A stretch of DNA of 64,000 nt from Branchiostoma floridae (taxonomy: Eukaryota > Chordata > Leptocardii > Amphioxiformes > Branchiostomatidae), in contig NC_049986.1 in NCBI RefSeq assembly GCF_000003815.2, positions 19,910,692-19,974,691 on the forward strand, given 5' to 3'. A program made the position numbers and the translations under genes. Positions 47,634-63,624 of the stretch are shown here, piece by piece. Within the stretch, counting starts at the first letter, position 1; every line of letters starts with the position of its first letter. The notes under the pieces were generated by a model. That model was not told the origin of the DNA, did no database searches, and was given only the letters and a program-made list of their open reading frames with translations.

Positions 47634-47805
47634 TAGTCTCCAAGCAGACCCTACGGTGCCTTAGAAATAGTATCAAAGCTGGCAAGGTACCAGGTGCCCG
47701 GTGCCCGTTTGACTCCCTTAGCCGGCTATCTCCCTTTGGCCGGCTATACTCCTTTGCCAGCTTTGATATTGTTTCCAAGGCACCGTAGGGTCTGCTTGGA
47801 GACTA
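47634..47805. mobile_element. Mutator-like MITE, family T, copy 1
   Basis: The inverted ends TAGTCTCCAAGCAGACCCTA and the complement at 47786-47805 continue about 45 bp inward. A 9-bp direct repeat CATGTTTCC flanks it (47625-47633, 47806-47814). The interior repeats 'agccggctat'. Confidence 0.88.
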
Positions 47806-47973
47806 CATGTTTCCCACATGTTTATATAACTACGCCCCCTTTACCATGGGACCTGTTTTACATGGTCTGGAGATAGTTTGATCTGGACATCATTTCTTTT
47901 GAAAACAGTGTTTAAATCTATTGACAATACATAGAACTTTGATAATAACTTGCATTCATGTAACGGTTTCTAG

Positions 47974-48592
47974 ACGACTCGGCACCTGAGACAACTCGGC
48001 CCTAGTCGGCACCATACTTACTCGGCACATAACTTTTATATTTTGCACTCGAAGAATGATAATTCTATCATTCCGGCAGCATAATAAGTGACATAAGAAT
48101 GTAAAAATCAATCTCACCCTATGAGGTAACGTTTTAGATACAAATTTTTAGGATACAAGATCGTCCAATTCCAAAACATGTTGCGGGCCCCGCCGGCGAC
48201 GCCATTTTTAGTTGTTATATCGGCGTTCTTTCACGATGTCACTCTACTTCTCTTCTACTATGACCGTGTTTGCAAGTACGTACAAATGAAAATAGATGTA
48301 ATAAGCATTTCAATATATTTTGTTGGTCATAGATTACAACTGTCTGTGGGTTTCAAAAACACGTTGAGATGACTGATCTGATATAGACAGAGCGTCGGCC
48401 GCGCCGTTCAAAGTTACATTGAAGTTGAAGTGACGTTCAGAGCCTCAAAATGTCCGTAAAATTGTGCCGACTGTATGACTTACAAGTTATTGCAGTGAGA
48501 GAAATGTTTTGCAGTTAAAATATTGTGAAGGTTTGTGAGAAACGCAATTCCCAATTGGCTAGGTGCCGAGTCGTCCCAGGTGCCGAGTTGTC
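47974..48592. repeat. Inverted-repeat element with ACGACTCGGCACCT ends
   Basis: The left end alternates 'gactcggcacc' and 'acaactcggc'. The right end is the inverse ('gccgagtcgtcccaggtgcc'). About 620 bp, no convincing coding frame (a 64-residue frame at 48178-48372 is unrecognised). Confidence 0.75.
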
Positions 48593-49282
48593 CTGATAAT
48601 CACAAATTCTATGATACTTGGTAATTTTGGTATCTTGAGTTTGATTTACCCCATACTTGAATTTTTGTTCTATTTATTCTCGTGCGGCAAAATCACGAAA
48701 GATATAGATTGGTGAAATTGAACTGGATCGGTCCTTAATTTGACATTTTCTAGAAAGAACTGAAAAACTGGTTTCCGCACATTTTACATGCTTCCGGCTG
48801 CCCCCCTCCCCATTGGTGCTTTTTGTCGATTAAAAATCTTTTAGCTGACTAAATCTACTCGCTATTGTGTTTGGTTTACTTATAGAAAGCCTATAGATTA
48901 AACCATACTTACGGTATAACTGCCAAGTGTTCCAAGAGTTCGCTAGAAGCAAAACTCTTGTCGTCAAACAAAACAGACGGAGAACTCCATTTTGGAACGC
49001 GCGCGGTCTCCAACAACAAATACTGTAAACATGGCCAAGAATTTGGTGCCAACAAAATTACGTAATGATATAAGAGAATAAAAGTTTAACTTACAATTTT
49101 TACAATAACTGACAACTAAAATGATTAATAATTCTTTTTTTATCAACCATTCTGTGAAATTTTATTTAAAAGAATAAAATTTACATAAGTCATTTTAAAA
49201 AAACTTTCTCAACATTCGCACCGAGCGAATAGATTGCTACTTAAACTCACTATATTTCGGTCACGATAGGTCAACAACAAAC
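48593..49282. other. Region upstream of PPT2 exon V7, probable promoter
   Basis: No exon is seen. A GC-rich patch 'ggaacgcgcgcggtctcc' near 48995 and 'acatggcggcggggtgcg' at the V7 start suggest a CpG-type promoter for the conventional PPT2 transcript. Confidence 0.4.
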
Positions 49283-52200
49283 ATGGCGGCGGGGTGCGTA
49301 AAAGTTTTCCCCAAATTCGTCCTTTCGTCGTTCCTGGTGCTTCTCTCCGCGTTACTGGTCCAAATCAGGGCCTACAAGCCCATAATCATCATACACGGCA
49401 TATTCGATCACGCCAGTACCTTTGACAACTTCAGCGTCGCGATCAAAAAGGTTCGTAACATGCGTTTTTTGAAGGTTAGACATCCTGGTAAACAAACATG
49501 ATCGTAACGTTGACATGATAAATGTTTACCTGCACATAATTTGGGAAGCAAATTCTTCTTCCTTTTCTGCTTCTCCAAACAAATAAGGTCAATGTGCGCT
49601 GGACCAGATGGTTGTCATGTCACCATGGTTACTGGTAGAGTAGCAGACACCCTGTCCTGTGGTGTTCGATATTTGTAGAATGCAGCAAGCCGCAGCATTC
49701 TGCAGTGGCGTCCTCTCTCCGAAAGGAGGAGGAACGCCCGCCTCACCTTCTTTTATAAGTTAGTTAACAACAAGATTAACATAGACACACAGAACCTACT
49801 GATTCCGACCCAAGGGCGAACCCGAGGCAGCCATCAACATAAGTACAAACCAATCTTTGCAAGAACAGACACATACAAGTACTCATATTTTCCTAGAACA
49901 ATTCCGGAGTGGAATTCCCTGCCTGGTGCGGTAGTAAGTGCTCCCACAGTTGAGAGCTTCCGCGCCAGGCAGGAGGGCTGCCCGCCCTAACCCGGGACCT
50001 CAGCTCCCCCCCTACTTTGCCCCTTGCGGGGTTATATGGGGGTAACCCATGATGATGATGATGATGATGCAAGTGAGTCAGGACAGCTAGAGAGCTAGCT
50101 CATATAGTTAAATTAAGCGTGTGTAAGGTTGTGTTTCACTTTCAGAAAAGATAAACAGATCTAGAGCAGAAGTTTGTTAGGCCAGACAATTTGAAGGTTA
50201 ACATTATGTATCTGTTTGCAAGTCACAGTTACCTATCTACTTGTCTTCAATGATATGTCAGCTATTCATATTCGCACCACAGTTGTCCGATCCAACATCA
50301 TGCAACTTTGACTAGAAAACTGTCACTTTAAATGTAATGTTGTGTAGAAATGTAGAAATTAGAGGGGCGAGTAGGAACAGAAAGAAACCAACATGCCGGA
50401 TCGAACCCGGGTTGGCAGATTACCAACCAGCAGTGAAACCACTGTGCTAGAAAAGGCTGATCAGCCATTTCACACAGCTGTTTGACACTTCTTACACCCC
50501 CCCACCCCCACACTGTTACAGTTGTCTTGTCAGCTATTGGTAACAAAAAAGTTGTAATTTGATATTACAACTAACATCATATGATTTGGGGGACATTTTA
50601 GCTACTGTTCTATAGCTATTTAGCCCAATCATTTCAGGTTATTGTCATTATTATCATCAATGATCTAGGTATGACGTTCCAATAGGTGTCATGTACCAGA
50701 AACGTGATGTAATCATCAAGGAGCTTTTATCAGAGCTCCTTGGTAATCATGCATGACTCTTTCCAAATTTTTTATTTAGAAGCTATGAGTTGTAGTAATT
50801 TGTCCATGGATAGCAGCTCAGATAATCTATTACATGTACACTTCAAATGATCTTAAAATCGATTTCAGATCCCTGCAAAACAATATGCAAAACAGTGGAT
50901 TGACATGGCTCCTAGTCTATTAATCAATTGAAATTGTCAGGAACACCAAGGAAATCCTGGATGGAATGTGTTTGGAGAGACATTAAAACGTGCGGTCAGA
51001 GTGACAGGGGTGAACCCACTGGACAGAGCAGCATGGAAGTGCAGTGTAAAAACTAACAGACTGTTGCCTACCCGAGTCAGGGACCCCATCAGTAGTATAA
51101 TCAAATACTGGATAGAACTACTATTGGCGCTCAGTTCAGTTCCATTCATTTCATCCTCGTAGTATGAGGTGCCACGAAGAATGCCGCTCCAGACTTCTTA
51201 ATCCAGCATGGCGGCCAGCAGATCGCGGTCCTTATGATAATAAATGAATGGATCTGTTGATAAATCTGGATCTCTGGCACCAATGTGACCATCATCGATG
51301 AGTACACATTTGTTCATACTGTATCACGTGCACATTCATTCCAATTAAACAGATGATCCTGCATTAGTAATGTTTTTCTCTCCCCTCTCCAGGCCCACCC
51401 TGGCACCAATGTGACCATCATCGATGAGTACACAGAACTGTTCAGCCTCTATCCCATGTGGGAGCAGGTCAGGGGGTTTCAGAAGACCATGGCTCCCATC
51501 ATGCAACAGGCCAAGGATGGGGTGCACATTATCTGCTATTCTCAGGGTCAGTTATAACACATTTAGTTTCTTTGCAGTAATAAAGATTTTCAAGTTTTGA
51601 ACCAATATAAGGAAAAATCATGATGTATTTTTACTTTGACATCATTCTTAGCCTAATATTGTACATGTGTATTCTTATAATTGAAGTTATTTGGTTTGAG
51701 TTTTCAATGAAAAGTTCAAGGAAACCATAACACAATACAGTTTGCCCCCGTATATACTCACTGATGCTGCATATTGGTACAATTCCCTTTATATCACTTT
51801 AGATTCTCGTGTGGCAACTTATTATGGCATCTGGTGGAGTTATGAGAGTAACTGTTGATGTTACCATGAGTACACAGATTACTTAATTCTGATATACCGG
51901 TCTTGATCACATTTCTTTCAGTCAAAAGGCACTGTTATTTTCCTTGTAAGACCAACAGATATATTTGTCATATGACAAAATTCTGTTGTTTGATTGTTTG
52001 TATGACAGGTGGCCTTATATGTCGAGGTGTTCTAGAGTCGATGGACGACCACAACGTGGACACCTTTATTTCACTGTCTTCTCCACTCATGGGGCAATAT
52101 GGAGGTAAAACTGCAACATCTTATTGCTTTATCTACATGTGTATCGTTCATTCAAATCTAATTGACTAATTTCATGTAAAATCAAACAAGGATAATTGGA

Positions 52201-54852
52201 GAAAATGGAGATGCTCTACATAGAAGAGAACAAAACACTGTGTTTTATTTTAAATTTTAATTTAAATCTGATTTGATTGCCAAACTGCTCATAAAAAGGA
52301 TAGAATTTGACAACTTTATTCTTTCAGAAGATTGATTTGAGAAAAAATCGAACAAAAGAACTCCATTTGCTTGCAGTGGAGTGTGTTCTATTTAATTGAT
52401 GGAAGCCTGTGTGATACAACTAAGAAGCCCGATATGGAAAATAAGTTCCAGTCTGGAACACTTGTATCGTACATTATCACGACCCAGGTATGACATAAGC
52501 ACATACATATATCATCACTAATAATAATGATAATATTATTATATCTTAAGGCATGAGTACTAGTGTCAGGTGATAAAGTTGCTCTGCTATTTATTTTTAT
52601 TTTCTTGATAATAGAGAGAGAGAAAAAAAGGGGGAAAAACATCAAACATGTGCCAAATCTGATTATCATGCCTTTTCCCTCCCATTGCAGACACAGAGTA
52701 CCTGAAGTATGTGTTTCCCCACTATCTGAAGGAGAACCTGTATAAAGTAGCCTATACTTCCTATGGACAGGACATCTCCATCAGTAACTACTGGAACGGT
52801 AAATATGGACTGTCTTATTAATTTCAATACAAGTTCTATAATTACTGTGAATAAGAGATGCTGTACGCAATGTTCACATATATCTAATGTACTTGTTCAG
52901 CAAATTTCTGTTGTTCAAGCTAACCTTTAGTGTATTTCTTTTTTGTCATTAACACTAGAAGCAAACCATTTGGTCAATGGAAGATGAGCCCATGATTATG
53001 TCTAGATACATGTACATTATACACATTGGTGTATCAGGAACCTGCAGCTGGCCCTTCGTCAAACACTGCTCTAATTTCCTGCTTACATTGTTGCAAGCAT
53101 GCTGACAGTTCTGTGCAAGAATATGACGGTCATGGATGGATGCCATTAGTATATAAATAATCAATGATTTTGTTGTTTATGTTGTTTACTTGTTTACTCC
53201 CCAGACCCCCACCACCAGGACCTCTACAAGGAGAACAGTGTTTTCCTCGCTGTTTTAAACAACCAGACGGCCAAAAATGACAAAAGTAAAGGTAAGGGTA
53301 CTGCAGAGATACAAATTACGTTTAGTCTGTGTAATGCAAACTCTGCTATCCGGAGCTTGTAGCCTCCTCCCCGCGGAGCGGCAATGTAGGATGGGCCTAA
53401 GAAGCGCGATTAAATCAGGCTAAGATTACATTAATAAATCTATCAACATTCATCATTATATATATGAATATCACTCTGATTTGAGTTCACCATATATTTG
53501 GTTTCTGTTTTTTCAAAGGCATGATATGAATGCAAATTTATATTCTGTATGATTTTAATCTGCAGTACTACTTCTACTATTCCAGGAAGAGTAGTAATGT
53601 ATCACTAAGGGAGATTCTGATAAACCAAACCAAATTACCCAAAACCAAAAAAAACTATGGAGGTTAAAATCTTATGATTTGCCAAAACCAAATAAATGAA
53701 TTTGCTGTATTCAGGGTAAGACAGTACAAGCTGTGTTGTGAGCTGGAAACTGATGAATTTTCCCATCACAGACTGTTTTTTTTTCCACCCCAGAATACAA
53801 GAATAACTTCCTCAAGCTGAAGAAACTGGTGCTGATTGGAGGGCCAGATGATGGTGTCATTACCCCCTGGCAGTCCAGGTAGGAACTGCAGCCTTGTCTG
53901 GTTGTTCATAGGAATACAAAAATGATCTGAGCAGACTGAACTAACATGATGCTGATAATATTAATGTTGAAAGCTGTTAATCATTGTTCTGTGTTTTTTT
54001 TTTCCAGCCACTTTGGTTTCTATGATGACAATGAGACAGTGGTGGAGATGAAAGAACAGGAGGTATGTCATCCTTTCCTGGCTCTGTCATTCCATTTTCA
54101 AAGCCTTTTCACACCTTGGCCTTTGGACCAGGGCTGTCTCCAGGACCCAGGACGTAAATTTGCTTGTTGGAAAAAACTCTCAGAAAATCGAATGAGAATG
54201 ATTGTATTTTCCTAGGCTCAAAATGACACACTTCATAATCATGCAACCTAACATGATGAGCTCCCAAGCAATGAGATGGCACTGATTCATTCATTCATCT
54301 AATGCTTTGCAGCACTTCTCAGCTGATTCAGGGTTGGACAAGTTGTAAAATTCACTTGTCCTATTAGGCAAGTACATATTAAAAGATTTGCTTGCCCGAA
54401 ATATTATTAATTGAATAACATTTTTAGATATTTTTTCACTAACTGTCTTCCACTTTGAAATGGAATTCTTTTATTTTTGGCTCTGTTTTTCTGTGTTTAC
54501 CAATGCTTGATGCCATGACTATGAAAGGTAACAAGAATATCAAAATCTTTCTCATGGAAAAATCTTACTTGTCCAATCAGGCAAGTGGGGTAAGACTTGG
54601 GGTAGGACTTGCAGTTGCCCAATCAGCATTTTCACTTGCCCTGGACAATTGGGCTAATGGACTTGTCCAACCCTGTGATAACATATTGTACACTTCTCTT
54701 CTCTGTAGGTGTACCAGAGGGACTACTTTGGGCTGAAGACCATGGATGCGAGGGGAGATGTCACGACGTACGAGATCCCTGGGGTTCAACATCTCAATTG
54801 GCACAAAAATCTCACAGTTTTCAACGACTACATCGAAAAGTGGCTTACTTGA
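49283..54852 (+). CDS. PPT2: Palmitoyl-protein thioesterase 2-like lysosomal hydrolase (V7 plus shared exons)
   Basis: Exons: 49283-49450 (V7), 51393-51546, 52009-52104, 52691-52798, 53205-53291, 53794-53878, 54008-54062, 54709-54852. Phases join to give 298 residues, the usual length. PPT2 cleaves thioester-linked acyl chains (S-thioesterase) in lysosomes. The signal peptide is followed by [13 protein letters not shown] (oxyanion strand). The nucleophile S106 is in [25 protein letters not shown] and [13 protein letters not shown] are typical PPT2 segments. The acid is within [11 protein letters not shown] (D223/D224) and H283 is in NWHKN. The N-glycosylation motifs NVT and NQT are present. 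The V7 exon has a weak donor, AAG|gttcgt. Six other first exons upstream, all phase 0, could replace it; nothing else in the window could complete them. Separate decayed gene copies are an alternative explanation for the extra exons. Confidence 0.93.
49670..50066 (+). mobile_element. 3' end of a CR1/L2-like non-LTR retrotransposon
   Basis: A frame reads [20 protein letters not shown] then [20 protein letters not shown] and SFRARQ, the C-terminal motif of LINE ORF2 proteins. A short UTR follows with 'ccccttgcggggttata', and it ends in (GAT)n. It lies in PPT2 intron 1. The UTR phrase recurs at 63793-63808. Confidence 0.8.
50386..50458 (-). mobile_element. tRNA-derived SINE fragment
   Basis: On the minus strand 'ctagcacagtggtttcactg' (A-box region) is followed by GGGTTCGATCC (B box) 30 bases on. 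There is no cloverleaf with closing acceptor arms, so a functional tRNA gene is unlikely. Confidence 0.6.
50937..51240 (+). mobile_element. Decayed LINE ORF2 3' relic
   Basis: One frame gives [17 protein letters not shown], and the next part (frame broken by a stop) resembles a conserved DR.AWK region, as at the C-termini of many non-LTR retrotransposon RT proteins. Stops and frameshifts show it is dead. Confidence 0.6.
51268..51305 (+). repeat. Partial duplicate of PPT2 exon 2
   Basis: 'ctggcaccaatgtgaccatc' plus 'atcgatgagtacaca' is identical to 51402-51433 in exon 2. It lies about 130 bp upstream, without an acceptor. Confidence 0.85.
54329..54675. mobile_element. hAT-like MITE in the last PPT2 intron
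   Basis: The inverted ends CAGGGTTGGACAAGT and ACTTGTCCAACCCTG bound about 347 bp with several 'acttg(t)cc...caggcaagt' subrepeats. The CAGGG start is hAT-like. No clear TSD. Confidence 0.7.
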
Positions 54853-55745
54853 TCTTCCAAAAGATCATCTTTTAAAACAAGGCACCTTTTACATGACATA
54901 GTGCCTTTTTTTATATGGCAAGACGTAACACACCTTGTAAAAGTAATCTCTGCAAATTGTCAAAATCTAACTATACAAGAAAACTACATCGAAAAGTGAC
55001 TTACCTGATCTTGATACAAGCTCTCAGGACAACAAGTATAATTATAGAATATAACGGGGTATTCTGCCCAAGGTATGGCCCAATTGCACCATATCTATAT
55101 CATGCCAACAGAGGAAACTCAAGTTAATCACACAAAAAATTGCACATCGCGTGAACAACTTTATTCATCAAATGAACAAAAGAACAAACGGCATGCCAGT
55201 TTGTTTTGAGAGCACTCTGTTCAAATTTTGACAGTGGCGCTTGTGGTAGGGTCATCTTTTAATCCACTGTATCATTTAAAATCACATGACATATTATCTT
55301 TATTTGGTAAAATGTAACAAACCATTTCAAAGCTCTCTATGCAAGTTGCCAAAATGCCTATGATGTGAAATAGCATAAATTAGAATGCTTGCAAATGTCT
55401 AAAAAAATATTACAAATGTCTTCCACTGCCATTTACAAAATGTAGTATTTCAGACATGAATGAACTTTATACTATGTGATGTTGTAGCAGGTTAGTTGCA
55501 ATATATGTACCACTCCATTGTTATAACATAAATATAATTGGGCTGGGGAGTATGTATCAAAAATGAGTAACTACTACATCAAAAAGTGGCTTAGGTGATA
55601 TTTGGGTAAGCTCTTAGGGTCTTTTCTTTAAACAATGTGGTAGGACCACTGATTTTACATTTTTTTATTTTGCAAAATGTAACAAAACCACATCAAACTT
55701 ATCTCAGCAAGTTTTCAAAATCTGAAGTACTGGTGGTTCAAATCA
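54820..55745 (+). repeat. Tandem copies of the PPT2 last-exon end and 3' UTR
   Basis: The exon end 'actacatcgaaaagtggctt' (54829) recurs as 'actacatcgaaaagtgactt' near 54985 and 'actacatcaaaaagtggctt' near 55571. UTR blocks with 'gtaacacacc/gtaacaaacc/gtaacaaaac' and 'tgcaaattgtcaaaat'-like phrases occur near 54925, 55315 and 55680. The copies have no acceptors or long frames. Confidence 0.75.
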
Positions 55746-56542
55746 AAATATCCGGGGATGAAATTTTTGTAACAAAAAAAAAAATTCTTCCAACAGTTAC
55801 CACGACACTATCACTTAACTTGCACAGTTTTACAAACCTGACAAAGAATCTTGCCAATTTTTGCTGATTTGAAACATTTGTTGAAGTAAAAAATAATTTA
55901 GGAGTGATATTTTGATGCTGTTTGTATATATATTGATGCGCACAACAATATTCATAATTTTATGTCATATATGATGCTAAATCAAATTGGTTGCAGTGCT
56001 TCCAGCTTTTATCAATAGAAAGTAGAAATTAAACAAATTGTTTGGAGTAATGTTTGATTCAATTACAGTATAATTATTCTTACAGTTTAGGGATACTGAC
56101 CTCAAAAGTCAAATGAGAAAACATTGCAGCTGGGCAACGTATTTGCTCTGCTTGTTGTGAGGATTGTTCCTTTTGTTAAATACCTTGTCAGGGAATGTTG
56201 TATAATTGTTTGGTTGTTCTATGAAATTATTTACATGTAGTTATAAAAAGTTTACTTAGGCCATACAAATTTAATTTGTTGGTTGTTGAATTTGAAAAAG
56301 AATAATACTGACCTGGAAGTTCAACATGAAAACAATGTATTTCTGGGAGTGAATCCTGGCAGTCAAGTTTTCCTCCCTGTTCTGTATTTTCAAGATGTCT
56401 TCTCTCTAGATTTTCAAGTTAAGATGTCAGAGAAATAAGGCAAGACAAATAAGGTGGTGTGTGGCCTTAATACTCCAAGGTAATGGATGTTCTTAGAACC
56501 ACTTCTCATACACTCAGGTTGACTGTAATTGTTGGTTGTTTA
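55746..56542. other. Intergenic AT-rich DNA
   Basis: No gene or clear repeat recognised, only poly(A)-rich and oligo(T) tracts. Confidence 0.4.
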
Positions 56543-56905
56543 TAGTTTCCAAGCAGATCATATGGTGCCTTAGGGATAGTATCAAAGCTGGCCAACGAGT
56601 ATAGCCGGCCAAAGGGAGTCAAACGGGCAAGAGTGCTGGATATCTGCATCTGTATCAGATTCTATACGGCTAGTATAACCGCCATGCGGCGTAACACACC
56701 AGCTTGACAGGCACGCGGCGCGGCAGCAGCTGGTTATATTACACCAAAGGACCTGTCACACCTAACTTTTGCAAGTTTTAAAATCCTAAAGTACTGACCT
56801 ACCAGTACTTCAGAATTTCTAAACTTGCAAAAGTTAGTACTGGCTATACTCCTTGGCCAGCTTTGATACTATCTCTAAGGCACCGTAGGGTCTGCTTGGA
56901 GACTA
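56543..56905. mobile_element. Mutator-like MITE, family T, copy 2 with an insert
   Basis: Ends as in the 47634-47805 copy (TAGTTTCCAAGCAGATC... and inverse). The flanks GGTTGTTTA and GGTTGTTTC match at 8 of 9 bases. The interior contains extra DNA, including a second hairpin whose arms share 'aacttttgcaag' and 'cttgcaaaagtt' (56764-56835). Confidence 0.82.
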
Positions 56906-58005
56906 GGTTGTTTCTAGACTAAGGAGTGAAACACTGCTGTGCAATAGACGTAGGTATGAGGTACCTATGACAGCTTCCATTGGATTGTTCACAAAGTGAT
57001 TACATGCATTGGATAGAAAATGTCTCGAGTGCCTTGTTTTTATTGCCTTTTAGTTCTTGATATACCAGTAGCCCTGATATGTGTGCAAGATGTCGGTAGC
57101 TTGAGGTATGAATCTACTCTTACAATTGCACATACCAGTAGTCCTGATATGTATTCACATGGATTGTTTATTTTAAATTCCATACTGTACATTATTATGT
57201 AATGTGTACATTCCAAGATAAGTATGAAACTCATGGCAAAGTACAGTTTTCTAGTACACAGCTTTACTGAACACAGCTTACAGATGTCTTTATCAAATGT
57301 TTTATTTACACCGTCAGGGTTCTCAGCATGTGGAACAAAAGAATGCATCCAAATTTACTCCCAATACACTAGATATTTATACGAGCAGTGATTGTAAGAT
57401 AACTATTTCAGGATGTTGCTATCAATATAAACTATACAAAACAACTCTGGAAACCTCAGTATCACAGATCCTGATATGTTGCCATGCATGTACAAGGCCT
57501 AACACAGCCAATTTTGTTTAATTTGGGAAACCCTGAAAAAGATATACCTATATCCCCAAATCAAAGTCTACACCAAATATCTATAGACTTTAATTGGATC
57601 ACTGGTAGTTAGTCAAAGTATACAGAAATTCAAAAGCAGATAATCATGTTACCTTAATGATCATTAGATATTATTTGCTCCACAGTCAATTTCAAAGACT
57701 AAAGGATGATAGAGACCATTTCCAAATCACCTTTCCAATACGCTTCCTTAGATGTCCCTTCAAGTTTGCTATCTCTTTCACAACTTCTCTTTACATTTAG
57801 GAATGTACATTGTATATTGTGTTATTGTAAGAAACCAAGAGATGTGACATACATTTGTCATTGTCACAGTGGCATTTTTAACACCTCTATACAGTCTGAC
57901 AGTGTCTTTCAAATAGCAAGTAATTTTCAAGCAGATGTTAGTGTGGAAAACTACTTTTTTTTGCCAGTCCTTTATACAGTTTTAGGTAAAAAATCTGCTT
58001 GGACT
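56906..58005. other. Intergenic DNA and DHX16 3' UTR
   Basis: TTTATT at 57301-57306 gives a minus-strand AATAAA about 700 bp after the DHX16 stop. No exon is seen. The long plus-strand frame at 57706-58224 overlaps the last DHX16 exon in antisense and is not supported. Confidence 0.4.
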
Positions 58006-63190
<5,185 letters not shown>

Positions 63191-63540
63191 CTGGAGACAG
63201 ATCAGAACAATAATTCTCAGACATTGTCAAGTTTTTTTAAAACCTGTCTTACCTTTGATGGTCAAGGCATTGAGTCTAAAAATACTGTATCGTATGTACA
63301 AGTACTAACAAGCTTCACAGTATATGAAAAAAAAATCAAATGCCATTCACACAATGACAGAACTAGCAAAATAACAAGGGAAGCATGCTCCTTTTAACAA
63401 AACTGAACTATTTCACACAACCATATTGTACACTTTGCATAACAGACTATCAGAATGTTTTCTTCTCAGTGATACTTTTAAAATCAAAACCATATTTTGA
63501 TTTATAGAGTGCTATAAAACATTGGTCAGGCTACATCAAA

Positions 63541-63590
63541 ATAATTTCTTGGTTCTCAGATTAAAAAGAAAATGCTATACTGGAATATCA
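63541..63590 (+). repeat. Short dispersed repeat shared with 23437-23470
   Basis: 'ctcagattaaaaagaaaatg' then 'ctatactgga' matches the segment near 23440 closely. Confidence 0.6.
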
Positions 63591-63624
63591 ACATGAATAT
63601 GTCTGTGGGGAGAGTCTGGACAAT

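Noticed and set aside
50386-50458. Possible tRNA gene
   Set aside because: A and B boxes are present but no paired acceptor stem, and similar pieces lie in other introns, so a SINE is more likely.
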